Origin: Puccinia triticina
Lineage: Eukaryota; Basidiomycota; Pucciniomycetes; Pucciniales; Pucciniaceae
Direction: 5' to 3'
Length of the DNA: 64,000 nt
Assembly (NCBI RefSeq): GCF_026914185.1
Contig: NC_070560.1
Coordinates: 4,579,501 to 4,643,500, forward strand
Shown here piece by piece: positions 46,527-58,213 of the stretch. How positions within the stretch are numbered: the first letter of the stretch is position 1; every line of letters begins with the position of its first letter. The notes under the pieces are model-generated. The model had not been told where the DNA came from. It saw only the letters and a list, made by a program, of their open reading frames with translations, and did not search any database. The translations under genes and the position numbers were made by a program.

Positions 46527-47810
46527 CGTCAAAAATTGTTGTGAAAATTGCTGTTTGGCAAGCTAGACAGAGGATACTGGAAGCGAATCGAAGCCTGTCT
46601 AATCAGAATCAGTCAGAAAACTTCATCCACAACTCGCAAGCCATCACTAGAAGAGCAAAAACAGACGGATCGTTGTTGCCCGCGAGCATGTTTCGAACTG
46701 CTTTGGATTTTGCAAGATCGTAAGCCCTGAGCAAGGTCAATAGACTTCCGCAAATCAACTTCCAATGAAATCAAGTTCCATCCAAACATCAGCCACTTGC
46801 GACTTCATTTGCTGGGAAGGAGACTGGTCTGGTCCAAATTAAGGGATTGGCACCAAACCTGAACAACACGACCCCTGTGTTAAATAAACATGATTCAACC
46901 TTCATTCGAAGGCCTTTCCTTGAGTTGGCGATAGTGGAATGTATGAAAAAGCCCTGCTTACCATAGCCCTGAAGACCCATGATCCGCAACTGTTTCGAAG
47001 GTTGGTACGGTGAATGCCCGAGGGATTCCGAGGATAACTACGACGCATAGGCCCGCCAGCAGTAATGCAGTGAGGATTTTGACGACCGGTACTTTGCAAA
47101 CTTTGACTTTCCCGAGTCCAGACGCCCACACAGAATGTGCGTAAAATGAGTATCCTAATGTAGTGCTAGAATAATTAGCTACAGCTGCAGTGAAACAAGG
47201 GTTTGAAATAGATTTCTCTCTCACCTCCACAAGTAGCCTGAAGATGAGAATCAGATCGGAGGACAAGTAAATCCGGCGCATGAAGTTTACGGTAGAAATA
47301 AAAAAAGCAGTGGCCGGGAGCTTACAACCCTGCCGAAAATGTAATGACATCTTATGTTCATGAAAAGAATCGTCAGTTTCAGCAAAAATACCTGGATTTT
47401 GGAGCTCACCGAACAACAGTAGTGAGCTTCAGGAGACTCTGGTAATTGCCATAGCTTTCGATGCAGTAATGGTATAACATCGCCGCAAAAAGTCTAACAC
47501 AGTTGCGAGCGTTGAGACGAAAGGTTGCGGATATGTCGAACAGTGGGCAGAATCTCAGCCGGAATTACTTAGATCCCAATTTGTTTGATTCATGAAAGGG
47601 GAATCATACATACCCGGCCAACGTAACCGACATAAGCAAGCTGAAGTAAACAAAAAACCGCTTATCCCATGATGTGTTGTCGTCGAAACGCTGAGTCAAT
47701 CGTAGAGCTTCACATGTGATCAAACCGGCGATCCAGGAAAGACATGTCCCGCCAGGTTGCAATCCGCCTAGCACAGAATAGAGGATGTCTGTGTCTGAGA
47801 GCGTGTCCAT
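46527..47810 (-). CDS. DUF6534-like multi-pass membrane protein
   Basis: Basidiomycete-type integral membrane protein of unknown function. Proposed exons, minus strand: 47810..47614, 47493..47410, 47165..46962, 46858..46804, 46758..46634, 46594..46527, with all phases compatible; the 3' end is unresolved. It starts MDTLSDTDILYS, continues CEALRLTQRF...FFVYFSLLMSV, then MLYHYCIESYGNYQSLLKL and YSFYAHSVWASGLGK, a strongly hydrophobic ILTALLLAGLCVVVILG, LICGSLLTLLRAYDL and CLACQTAIFTT. The order of hydrophobic segments and the YHY...YGN and SF-Y-VW motifs are those of DUF6534 (PF20152), as I recall it. Introns 46759-46803 (45 nt) and 46595-46633 (39 nt) are shorter than elsewhere. The paralogue is at 52876-54285. 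Confidence 0.58.
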
Positions 47811-48316
47811 ACTGATTGCCGCGTGTTTTTTTGAGTATGGCCCAATCAAACTTTTGAAGATGGGGCACTGGTGTAAAGATATGAAGGTGTGGTTATTGAA
47901 CAGAGATCATTGTGCTGGACAGTTCCAAGCCTCTTGTCGCACTCATTTTTCCATATCAATTTCTGTTGCTACTCGTTACCCCCAACTTCCAAGCCTCTAT
48001 CACCCGGTCTTGCCATATGTAACTCCAAAACTGTATTCATCAGCCAGGCAATACAGTCACTGCATGGACTTATTTATATAATATGTATATCGTGCCTTTA
48101 CAGTCATGTAGATCGTGATCCAAGATGTGAACATGGAGAAATTGACGCCAGTGAGCAGTGAGCGCCAGTGTCCTTCATCTCACTGTACGCAAAGCTGAAG
48201 GTTCCATGGGGGCCTGCCGCCTGGGGCCATTTCACAGAGTGACCAGACACACAGAAAAACTTCGGGGAAGAAGCAACATTGCCCACCAACCACTGCTCCT
48301 GGGCCATGTTGACATC
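47811..48316. other. Upstream region, no gene seen
   Basis: Holds the promoter side of the minus-strand DUF6534-like gene. Nothing else is recognisable. Confidence 0.35.
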
Positions 48317-48322
48317 AATAAG

Positions 48323-49354
48323 TATGGAGGTACTGGCCCGCCAATTTTGCCAGAAAAATTTAATTTCCGCCCCTGGCCTGCCAAGTTGGCCAGTTTTCTG
48401 CCAAAGTTGCCCAAGTTGTGGCACTGAACTGCCATCCATGCCAAGGAACATCGGAAACAGACCCCTCCCCGGGTAGATCACCGCAGCGGTGCCCGGGCTG
48501 TGAGCCCGAACCGGTACATCTGTCTCAACAGGCAACCGGAGGGACATATACCCATCTCAATGACCGATACGACATCGGTCAGTGAGGTGTATACCTCAAT
48601 GACCGATACGACATCGGTCAGTGAGGTGTATACCTCAATGACCGATACAACATCGGTCAGTGAGGTGTATACCTCAATGACCGATACGACATTGGTCAGT
48701 GAGGTGTATACCTCAATGGCCGATATAACATCGGTCAGTGAGGTGTACACCTCAAAGACCAATACGGCCTCAGTCAGTGAGGTGTGTGTGTAGCTCAAAG
48801 ACCAATGTGATACCGGTCAGCAAGGTACCTCAACGACTGTTGTTGCAGCTGGATGACTGGTGTCAGGGCAGTAATCAAGGCATGTATCAAGATGACTGGC
48901 ATTATACTGACCACAATGACCAATGGCAATACATAGATTCTGGTCACTGAAGTGTGTACCTCAATGACTAATATTGAGCCGGTCAGTGAGGTGTATACCT
49001 CAATGACCAATACGATATTGGATATTAAGGTGTGTACCTCAATGACTGGGACCGTACCAGTCAAGGGGGTGTGTACCTCACTTTTTATCAAGTATTGATG
49101 ACCGGAACAATACCGGTCATCAAGGGTATATGTACCTCAGGTTGCCTGTTGAGACGGATGTACCGGTTCGGGCTCACAGCCCGGGCACCGCTGCGGTGAT
49201 CTACTCGGGGAGGGGTCTGTTTCCGATGTTCCTTGGCATGGATGGCAGTTCAGTGCCACAACTTGGGCAACTTTGGCAGAAGACTGGCCAACTTGGCAGT
49301 CCAGGGGCGGAAATCAAATTTATCTGGCAAAATTGGTGGGCCAGTACCTCCATA
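48323..49354. mobile_element. 1-kb TIR element with 39-bp tandem repeat core
   Basis: Two ~230-bp inverted arms (48323-48550 and 49130-49354) start and end TATGGAGGTACTGGCCC / its complement, and are flanked by the 6-bp repeat AATAAG (48317-48322 and 49355-49360). The centre (about 48555-49125) is a tandem array, regular at 39 bp in its left half (CTCAATGACCGATACGAC...), then degenerating. Because 39 is a multiple of three, both strands show 13-residue repeat frames (MTDTTSVSEVYTS on plus); these are repeat artefacts. Confidence 0.72.
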
Positions 49355-49650
49355 AATAAGAGCATCTCCACCGCAAGCCTTGGGAGGCTCGCGCGCTTCC
49401 AGACTTCCAGGGGCCTCCGAACGTGTGATAAGTCAGTGTTTTTCCCTGCTTCTCCGTCTTGGGCACACTGTCGGCTCTTTTTTCTCTTGAGGCTTGAAAA
49501 TGTGATTTACTATTTAGCGCAAAAAAACACACCCAACCCCCGATTATGAAACCGCGTGTTCTGATTTGACACGAGCCTTGCGGGAGAGACTGGGCAAGCT
49601 AGAACAACCCACAGCTTGGGGTATTATGTAGAACTAACGCGTCAAGGGAC

Positions 49651-50016
49651 TCACAAATGCAAGCTATTTACACCCGTGATCATTAGCATGATTCGCCTCA
49701 GCCCTCCAATCTTGCCCTGATTGAGAGTGCATTTGTTTCCTCGAACGCTCATGCTGGGCTGGGGTGAGACAACATGATCCAAGCAAGCAGATCTAATCCT
49801 TCTTTGCAAAGTGCACTGACAGTCTGACTCCAAGAGGATGCCTGCTGCATAAATATGTACCAACTTGGGATAGGCGGGTTCAGCTGGGAATGGTCGTTTA
49901 GCTGTCCGGTTAATCATCGTATCTTGATGACCCCCAGAGTTAAACTTCAATTTATTTTTTTCCTCAATCAAGCTAACGTACTGACACCGCTCTCGACGAG
50001 CTTTTCCCCTTGACAT
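49651..50016 (-). CDS. Unassigned 121-codon frame
   Basis: Basic N-terminus (MSRGKARRERCQYVSLIEEK) and no known domain. Its ATG lies 72 bp from the start of the plus-strand orphan gene, so it may be a divergent small gene or just antisense leader sequence. Intron-less as read. Kept only as a possibility. Confidence 0.2.
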   Translation of the reverse strand: MSRGKARRERCQYVSLIEEKNKLKFNSGGHQDTMINRTAKRPFPAEPAYPKLVHIYAAGILLESDCQCTLQRRIRSACLDHVVSPQPSMSVRGNKCTLNQGKIGGLRRIMLMITGVNSLHL

Positions 50017-50088
50017 TGCTGGCCAGTTTCTAATTTCAACCCCATTCCTTCAAGTTCTGCCTTCGGAGAAGTAGACTACAGCTTCAGC

Positions 50089-51474
50089 ATGTCGTCAAAT
50101 TCCAGCCTTTCTCGAAAACCATCGCAGCGATTAGTCTCTGCAGTACGCTCCATCAAGCGGAAAGTTCGTAACATTAAAGGCCGGCCCGCAGATGACAATT
50201 TTTTGGGCATCGAACCTTTTCTGTCAGAAAACATTTTGGATATTAATTTTAACGGGAACTCTAGAGGTAACCATGCTCAAGGATGCTGGCCGAAGCGCGC
50301 TGCAATGTTGTTCGAATTCGAGGTTCTACCAGGATTTTATCGCACAGTAAGATAAACATTCTAACCTACACATGAATTTCCCCATCCTTGCTCCCTTCGA
50401 CCTGGCTGATGATACGCGACTTCATAGGCCCCAAACTCAAGCTCCCATCCAGACACAAAAGATCAAGAATACAATGCTCCTTGTGCAACGACTTCCAAGT
50501 CCACAGCATTTGTCGATGATAACTTTCGCGATAATCCACGGGAGCACGACGAGGAATGTATTCATGTTCGCCAGATACCACCACCGCTACCTCGGTGCCC
50601 ACTGTCCACCTCCTCTCCGGCACAACTGGGCAGTAATAATAAACTTGAACAACCACTGCCGAGACTTTTTTGTCCACCGCCGCGATGCGAAGAACCCGAT
50701 CCTTCGTTTGCGCCGGGCGCCTTCTCGGCCTTCCGCTCGAGTGGGAATTTGTCTGCGTCACAGGAAAAATGCATTGAATTTGACCTCGCTTCCAGAATGT
50801 CAATTCGACTCTCGGTCTCAGTCATCGAATCCTCCTTCGATCACGCGAGTCGTTCATCACGCTATTCAGAATCTTCAGAACCAGAGTACTATGCGAAGTG
50901 TCTTTCTTCCAGGCTTGACGCATTACGTTTTGATGAGGTACGTTTCACAACTTTGGAAAGGCTCATGAGTCATATCCATGAAGTCTTAAAGTCATTTCTT
51001 TTCAAGCCTCTAGACTTCATCCACCGGAGAAGCAATGACGACAAAGGCAAGTCCAAACAACGGAGGTCTTCATTTGGAGTAGCCCGCATCATCATTTCTA
51101 CTCCGAACACCATACAGATGTCGCAGCTGTCTCCATCATTCAAAACGTGGCTTGGTGAATTTATTGAAAGTCACTTATCTGAAGACGCGTCGCTCGAACG
51201 ACTAGCAGATAGCTTTGACCCCGTGATTATGGAGGACGCTGAGGATGAGAGTACGCAGAAGCCTGACTCGCCTAGTGTTTACGATACGAGCCACTTGGAA
51301 GATTGCGAAGAGGTGGATCCAGAAACAGTGAGTTAATCTTCCTTTATTCACATTACGAGCGGCTTTCGAGAATGAACTTTTCTTTGATACAAATGGACCT
51401 GTTCTGCTTACAACCAGATCCAGGAAACAGAAGCCAAACCACCGACTCATGAGAAGCCTTTTGAAGTCTTGTAA
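50089..51474 (+). CDS. Orphan protein, 404 residues, three exons
   Basis: Proposed join 50089..50346, 50428..51327, 51418..51474; 1215 nt, 405 codons, GT-AG at both introns (81 and 90 nt), all junctions in phase 0. It starts MSSNSSLSRKPSQRLVSAVR, basic and Ser-rich. The middle is Pro/Ser/Cys-rich and likely disordered (VRQIPPPLPRCPLSTS). The C-terminal third is more ordered (FKTWLGEFIESHLSEDASLE), then acidic (DAEDESTQK...EDCEEVDPET). No signal peptide or membrane segment. I recognise no family. Coding status rests on the long clean exon 2 and good splice sites. Confidence 0.62.
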
Positions 51475-52875
51475 ACATGGTTGAGAGGGGTTCATCATTT
51501 GTTCTTTGTATAATTGCAGATGACCCACATCATCAAACACAGTAGAAGACTTGTCGTTCTGAAGTTACTAACCCTAATATACTGACAGAAACAAACAATA
51601 CATCACTCACTTTCAGACACTGTGTGACGTCTTGTTGAGAGGTTGTGGGTCTTTGGCTTTTACTCTAGTCTCTCCCAGAAATGTTTTATGAGTTACAATC
51701 CTTTCAACCAGTTCCACCAGGAAAGACAAAATAGCTACTTCAGAGTAAATGATCACCTGCAGCCTTGGTTGTAGCTCCAAAGCTGCTCCGATTGAGCTCT
51801 CCCTGTTTGATTTTTTTTTAAAACAACTTTTCTCGAGCTTTCATCGTGGAAAATGACCCCCCACCAGATTTGGGAGCAGTGTGCGGAGGTGAGCCCCGAT
51901 CAGATTTAGGAGCAGTGTGCGGTGGCAGCCCCTGACTTAGTTCATGGTACCGTGCGGTAATCGCTGGCTCTGGCCGTTCGCCACGGGCCTCCCAGCCAAA
52001 GCCAACATGGGCGGCGGCCGGTCAGTGTGACGTGGCTTGGGCAGAAGTTCAGAACTGTCAAAGCTAAGTCATAGTTCCCACTAGTTCACCGGGAAAACCT
52101 AAAACAGTGAAAGAGTTGAACCTAGTTGAACCCTATTGTACATTTTGGAGTAATGCAGAGTATGCACATTTTTCACCGACTAGATATCACATTTTTCACC
52201 GACTATTGGGAGGGCGGCCAGTGCAGTGTACACAGGGAGCCGTCACACTTCAGGTTCGGGACCATCAGCAAGCCCCAGCGGTCGATGCATTGAGCAAACT
52301 CGTGCAGCAGCCGTGACGCTACAACTTGAGGTTTCTTGCCAAAGAAACCGAGAGACGACAAGTGTCGACTCAGCGGTGGCCAAAGGCACTGCTTGAGTCT
52401 CGGATATGCAGTCGGGTCGATGGCGCTTCACTGTTGTACAGTCACCCTGGCCAGTGGCGGGCCGCGGCTGACCCAGAAGGACGCCAGGATCTACCAGAAC
52501 CCATGCCGAAGTTTCTCCGCCGAAAAGTACCACAAGGCAAAATGGTTCGGCACTTGGAAAGCAAGCACTGCAACTTTATGCTCCGTACTGACTGAGAAGT
52601 CACTGCACAATAAACGTCAAGAGGCGTTGAATGCAACACAAACGACATGTACGTCACACTTCACATTGTACAAACCCGTTCAAATAGATACACATCTGGG
52701 TTCATGTAAATATGTACCGAGGCCCGAGGCTATGTGGCGAAAGAATCCAGAATTTGCGAAGATCAGCATGTTGGGCCGGATTTTGTGACTCAGCGTTTGC
52801 TTTGCGCATAATTTTCACACATCCAGGAATCTTCCTCAACAGCAAGGTTCCGGAAGCCATCACCTTTTCGCTACA
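51475..52875. other. Intergenic DNA, no gene seen
   Basis: Frames of 60-150 codons around 52100-52790 overlap on both strands without domains. A short direct repeat CACATTTTTCACCGACTA occurs at about 52164 and 52189. Nothing else is supported. Confidence 0.35.
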
Positions 52876-54285
52876 ATGTCGGTTCAGCAAGGAATACCCT
52901 TAATCCACGATCGATATAGCTATGTACAGTACATACTACCTGGCTTTGTGTGCGTCCCTCAGCTTCAATCGAATGCTTCTTCTGCCCTATCTAGTTCAGA
53001 CATCGGCATTTTTCAAAGAGTGGCCATCTGACTGAAACGGTTGAGTGTAGGACCGGGGTTTATGCCAGCGCCTGCTTTGGTGGAATGGTTATCAGTGAGG
53101 GAATCCGGGTTTTATATCGATTTCCACAGGACTCGACAATCATGCGAGTGATGGTTCTGTGGGTGATGGGATGTTCATTGCTGCACACGAGGTCCGTAGT
53201 TATATTTACGTCAAGTTTTATCATGTCTGCAACTCATCGACTCATTGTCATCCGTCACTGATACATCCATTCCACAGCTGGTTTGAGTACATCGCCTATC
53301 ATTACGCGGTTGATGGATTTCATGATGTGAGGAAACTCAACACAGTGACCCCTCATCTTGGGTACGCCAACCTTGATCCATGGGAAAAACTCCGCTACTC
53401 CCGGAATGAACGCGTCCTCCAACTTGCTGTCTAGTTGACTTGATTTTTCGATTTCATAGGGCTCACGTATTTTTGTCCCGAGTTCTGGTCACAACATGCG
53501 AGTTCATCTCTATTTTACAGAATTTTCGTTGCGCCTCGACGGCTGACCTCAAATATCAACTTAGCTCAGCTTTTTTTCTGCTATCGACTGTATGTTTTTT
53601 CAAGCCGAGACTGGCGGGGCACGGGTCTTGCTATCCTGCTTACTCTTGGACATGTAGCATCCGCAATCGGTACGATGATACAGTTCGTCCGAGCAAAGTA
53701 CTATTCGGAGCTGTTTGTATTGCTTCCTCTGGGGTTGTGAGTTGATCGATCACTTCAGTCTTCATTTCCCTAAGCTAGGAAGACCATCAATTATTGACTA
53801 GTTCGCCACGTCCTCACACCGCCTATCCTACAGTCTCTATAGTACAACGGTAGGCACACATTGTGAAGGCATTATATTACTCATGAGGCTCAATCATTCA
53901 ACCCGCGCATTATTTTCTGATTCAACAGATTTCTGGCGATATCCTCATCACCGGTTCCCTGTTATACTTTTTGGGAAAGCAAAAGACTCATTATATCAAG
54001 ACCAAATCGTTGAGTGTTTTTGAATCAAGATCCCCTCCAGAGGTTCAAACTGACAATACATTCCGTGTTAAACAGCATAATCAAACGGATTATGCTTTTG
54101 TCTTTCCAAACTAGGTAAGTATTCACTTTTTTCACGCTCTCTCATACATATACCTGACATGGCCATCCAGTTTTTTGACCACGGCGTTAGCTATTGTATC
54201 GATCGGCCTTCTAGGAGCCCAGAGGGAACTGGGAATTCTATATTGCTTGACGTACGGACCGTTTTGCCTGCTCCCAATTCTATGA
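52876..54285 (+). CDS. Second DUF6534-like membrane protein, imperfect model
   Basis: Paralogue of the minus-strand gene at 46527-47810. Well-supported exons: up to 53191 (GIRVLYRFPQDSTIMRVMV), 53278..53361 (SWFEYIAYHYAVDGFHDVRK), 53521..53736 (AQLFFCYRLYVFSSRDWRG, then a hydrophobic LAILLTLGHVASAIGTMI), 53802..53841, 53929..54015 (ISGDILITGSLLYFLGKQK), 54041..54114 (LNSIIKRIMLLSFQTS) and 54171..54285 (FLTTALAIVSIGLLGAQR). The second exon is 84 nt, exactly like its counterpart. Problems: the ATG exon at 52876 (ending SSSDIGIFQR) is in a different frame from the next block with no clear intron, and 54016-54040 must be skipped although it is only 25 nt (GT...AG). Either tiny introns are used or the gene is decaying. 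A further exon with KLVTLNSRFDFAKAF (about 54445) may follow. Confidence 0.5.
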
Positions 54286-56270
54286 TCAAGTGGTTCTGAT
54301 GGTAGACAGGCCTATCATTCTACGCCACCTCAGGCTTATCTCGGCGCAACTTTATCTTCTTTCAATCGTGGGTCAACTGATTCGAACATTAAAACATTCA
54401 ATCAATCGTCGTTAAATTGAGCTTGTCTTATTCTTCCTCAATAAAGCTGGTAACCTTGAATTCGCGTTTTGACTTCGCCAAAGCTTTCGCCGAGGATGCT
54501 AACAAGAGTCTTTCAAGATCATTCCGAATGGTCAGTGATTTGCCGGGATGCCGCGTAGCTCGAGGCATTCAACCTTCAGATCAATTGCCCACCCGTTTTC
54601 ATATCCACCCAACTCGCAACTAATGCAAACGGGTATTTCCATTTACAGAACTTTCTCAAATCAAAAACTAGGGAGTGGCCTGGTCCTGGTGAAGGTGTCA
54701 GCATTCAGGTGGACCAGGTTGTTTTCACAGATTTCGACGAAGATATCCTTGTGTCACCGAGGTTTACAAAAGTTCGCCCTGGTAACAACGGTCAAGATAC
54801 CATCCGATCGCCTGCTGTGCCCATCCTAGATAATTTTTCGCCTAGGTAGATTCACGAGCTGATCAAATTGCAAAAAAAAAAAAATCTTCGGCGTCTTTAC
54901 GCGTTATGTTGTTTTGTTTTTTCTACAAATTTTGGATAATTAATGTGAATCATGTAATAGATAAATTATCAGCTCGATCAAAGCCATTTTGCTTTCTAAA
55001 TTTTACCTCTTTCTTTCTTCTGGTGATCTTTGGAAGCTCAGGTGCGGTTATAGATATTACGTTAACAAACATAGGAAGGACTATATTACATGTCTCATCA
55101 TTGCAGCTGTCAGCCAGTCCTTCTGTACTTTGTATGAGAAGGCAAAGAGTTACTGCCCAGGACAACAGCACAGCACAGGGAAGCTACCCCAAGAGGCAGA
55201 AGCTTGGCTATCTTCTACCCGCTTTATTTCTTTTCCTCCTGCCCAACCTTAGGACGCGATGGATTTAATATTGAAAACCAATCATGATAGCGAAAACAGG
55301 TGATTCTTTGAAAAACACTTGAGTGTTTTTTATGTACCATTTTAGAATCATTTCTGTTTTGAGTGATTGGATGCCTTTTTGTCGGATTAAAATTTTATGA
55401 TTTTATGGTGTATTTATGCAAGTCAACTTTAAACATCCCTATTGCTAGGTACATAGCTTTGCCAGCAAGAAAGCCCAGCAATTGATCCAAAAGCCTAAAT
55501 CATGGCAAACACCCCTTGCCCCCCAGTAGGTACACTGATAGATTTTCTATCAATTTCAGTTCATCAGCCGAAGGAAAATTGGAAGAATCAGAACCCAAGA
55601 TACCCCTTATGAGATCATTCACATTGGTTCTGTTAAAATTCAGGTCAGGGGGTTAGCTAAGCTCCTAGTGACAAACACATTTGTCCAGGTTAACTTCTGT
55701 TTCAACAAACCCGAGAGGGCTATTGGCCCACCAGAGGTTTGATTTCAGGTTAGTGGTCGCTAAATTTAGCCACTTCTAACCTGAAATAAAACCTTTGGTT
55801 TTTTAACCTGATGCTAGCCCGGCATCAATGCGGGTGGGCAATCAGGCTGGGTTGGGTTAACTCGCCAACACGGTGGCAACTTCTCTTGAGTTTTAGCAAT
55901 GCAAATATTTCAGGAAAGTGGTACAACTTGTTGGAAGGTGCATCCTCTTGCCTGGTGTTTCATTCTTCAACAAAAGGGTGCAATGAAATTGTTGGAAGAC
56001 CTGTGCCAACAGTGGGCTGCTACGCTAAATTAAACTAAACTGCGTTATCAGATTGTCAGCAGCACTACGCTTCTACTATGCTAACTTATGCTCCTTTTAG
56101 CGGATAACCCCGCTAAATAGTGGCATAACGCAGCATAGCGGGCGTAGTTTATGCTTTGTGGTGGTTAGCGCTAGCTTAATTCCGCTAACAGCTAACAGGG
56201 AACCCTGTTAGTTTTAGCGGAATTAAGCTTCACTACGCTAAAATATTGCTTGATTTCAAGGAATTCAATT
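54286..56270. other. Intergenic DNA with repeat relics
   Basis: 54286-54830 may contain the last exon(s) of the DUF6534-like gene. A degenerate copy of the AT-rich MITE arm appears at 55390-55430 (ATTTTATGATTTTATGG). At about 56012-56245 there is TAGCGG/CCGCTA-rich fold-back sequence like 29918-30587. No gene is seen. Confidence 0.35.
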
Positions 56271-57280
56271 CACCAGGGAAGCTTTCGGGGCACTCCCCAG
56301 GGAGTGCCACAGTTGAATTTGGGGTTAGATTTTGTCTGAACTGGGGCAGAATTCTTTACAATGTGTGGGTGAATATTTCAATTACTGGGCAAGAACTATA
56401 GACCAATCTAATTTGGAGTGATATGTAACCATTGGAAGTGAACTATAATTCAACTCTGTTGAATTCATCTTGAAGTCAAGTTCATGTCAATCCTAATTTA
56501 AGTTCTACATTTCAAAATTAGGTAGCTCTTGCATCTCCAATATTTTTTACATTGGGGTGAACTGCCTTCTTCACATATACATCACGCCTGAAACGCAACG
56601 GCCTAGAATTGGATAAAGAAAATATCAGAAGTGCAAAAATGTTTAGTATTTTCACAAGAGCAGGAGAACTGTATTTTGCCTGGGTACATGAGGGTGAGAC
56701 AGTTCATAAATTTCTCAGCTGAAAATGTCACTCTGGTCTGAAAAATGTGTGATTGGTGTGTGATTTGTCACCCTGTCATACGCGCGTACAATAGGGTGAC
56801 AAGTCATAGTCCATCAGGGAAGTTACAGCTAAATTTTTCTTAAATTTTACCCTCATTTACTTTTCAGAAAACCCCCTCTGGTATGAAAAGTGTCTGATTT
56901 GTCACCCTATTGTACGAGCAGAAAATATGGTGACAAATCACACACCAATATTCTGTTGAGGCCACAGCAACGGGTACAGGAGGCTGGAATAATTCCAACA
57001 GCATTCAGATTGACGTCACCCTCCAGTAAAAACAGTGTGTGAGTGGTGCTTTAAACTTTAGTTGAACTTTGGTTACAGACACTTTGTGTTCTGTGGTCCA
57101 GTTTAGTTACTACTGAGTTACAGATATATGAGTTCCAGCTGAGTTATGGATACTTCATATATAGTTGGATATCATTTCATGTTTGATTATACATATGATG
57201 TAGTAGACATTGCACCAAGTTATGAAAAAACAATCAAGGTAAGGCACTCCCTGGGGAGTTCCCCCCAAGCTTCCCTGGTG
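56271..57280. mobile_element. 1-kb terminal-inverted-repeat element
   Basis: Ends are CACCAGGGAAGCTT...GGCACTCCCCAGGGAGTGCC on the left and GGCACTCCCTGGGGAGT...AAGCTTCCCTGGTG on the right, about 37 bp of inverted repeat. ATT flanks both ends, a possible 3-bp duplication. The interior is AT-rich with paired motifs such as TGTCACCCT...GTGACAAATCACACACC. A related palindrome occurs at 26746-26765. No coding capacity. Confidence 0.6.
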
Positions 57281-58213
57281 ATTGACTAATCATCCCAAGA
57301 AATCAACCATAAAACTCCAATCATAGAAGGCAATATGCTCAAACATCCACCACAAAGGGCAAATCATACCAGAGGAAGAAGATTGAGTGTCAACAAGGGT
57401 CAGAGACTCACAGGGCTAGAGCAGAGTGTAAGGGTGTAAGGGTCCAGTAGACCCTCACTGATGAGGACTGGACAAGGGAACATGAGGTGCAATTTGTGGA
57501 TCCATTGAGGATTCTAGGTCCAAGCTGTGGGGGTTTTGATTCAAATATAGACAGGGGAGAGTGGGAAGAAGCTCTCAGTTGGACTAGGGAAGCAGTGGAC
57601 TTGAGGATAAGTACTCTTCTGTGTGGTGCCCACTTAAAACTGTGATTTTTTGTGTGAAACCCCATAATCAAGGGGGACTTCATTGGAGTCAACAGCCCCT
57701 GGTAAGATCATCATCAACTACAGTCATTTTTCTCCTTTTTTGATCTTACACAAAAAACAAGTCTTTTTAGTATTGGGTGTGGGTTGGAATGCAAAACAAT
57801 ACAACACAATTTTCCCTTTTCCAATTCTATATGTGAGGACTTTTTTGCGGAACAAAACATCCCTCTGCTTGGAGGCGCCTGTTGTTGCACACTTTTTCAA
57901 ATTTAGTGACATCACAATCAAACCCACTCTGAGCTCTAGTAATACATGAAATGGTGTATCATCAAAAAATGGAGGTCTGGTGTGAAACAATACATAGATT
58001 TGTAACATGAAACAATAGATTGATGATATCATTTATCAAGACATCAAACTGCAATTACTTTTTTGAAACATTTTTCAGAGAGGTAGCAATATGACTCATA
58101 CATTATACACCATGTCATATTTATTATTTGGATGACACCAAGGAGTGTGTATCCCAACTTGAAAGCTCTAAAAATTGTTCTTCAAAAACAAAATCTCCTC
58201 CAAAGTGTTCACA
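57281..58213. other. Upstream region of the secreted-protein gene
   Basis: AT-rich, no gene; the promoter of the gene at 58214 should lie at its right end. Confidence 0.35.

Noticed and set aside
48104..48547. Proline/glycine-rich frames in the inverted arms of the 48323-49354 element
   Set aside because: They mirror each other because the arms are inverted copies, and match no family.
48555..48800. Regular repeat array that could be mistaken for a CRISPR array
   Set aside because: The 39-bp units are contiguous with no unique spacers, lie inside a TIR element, and the genome is eukaryotic.
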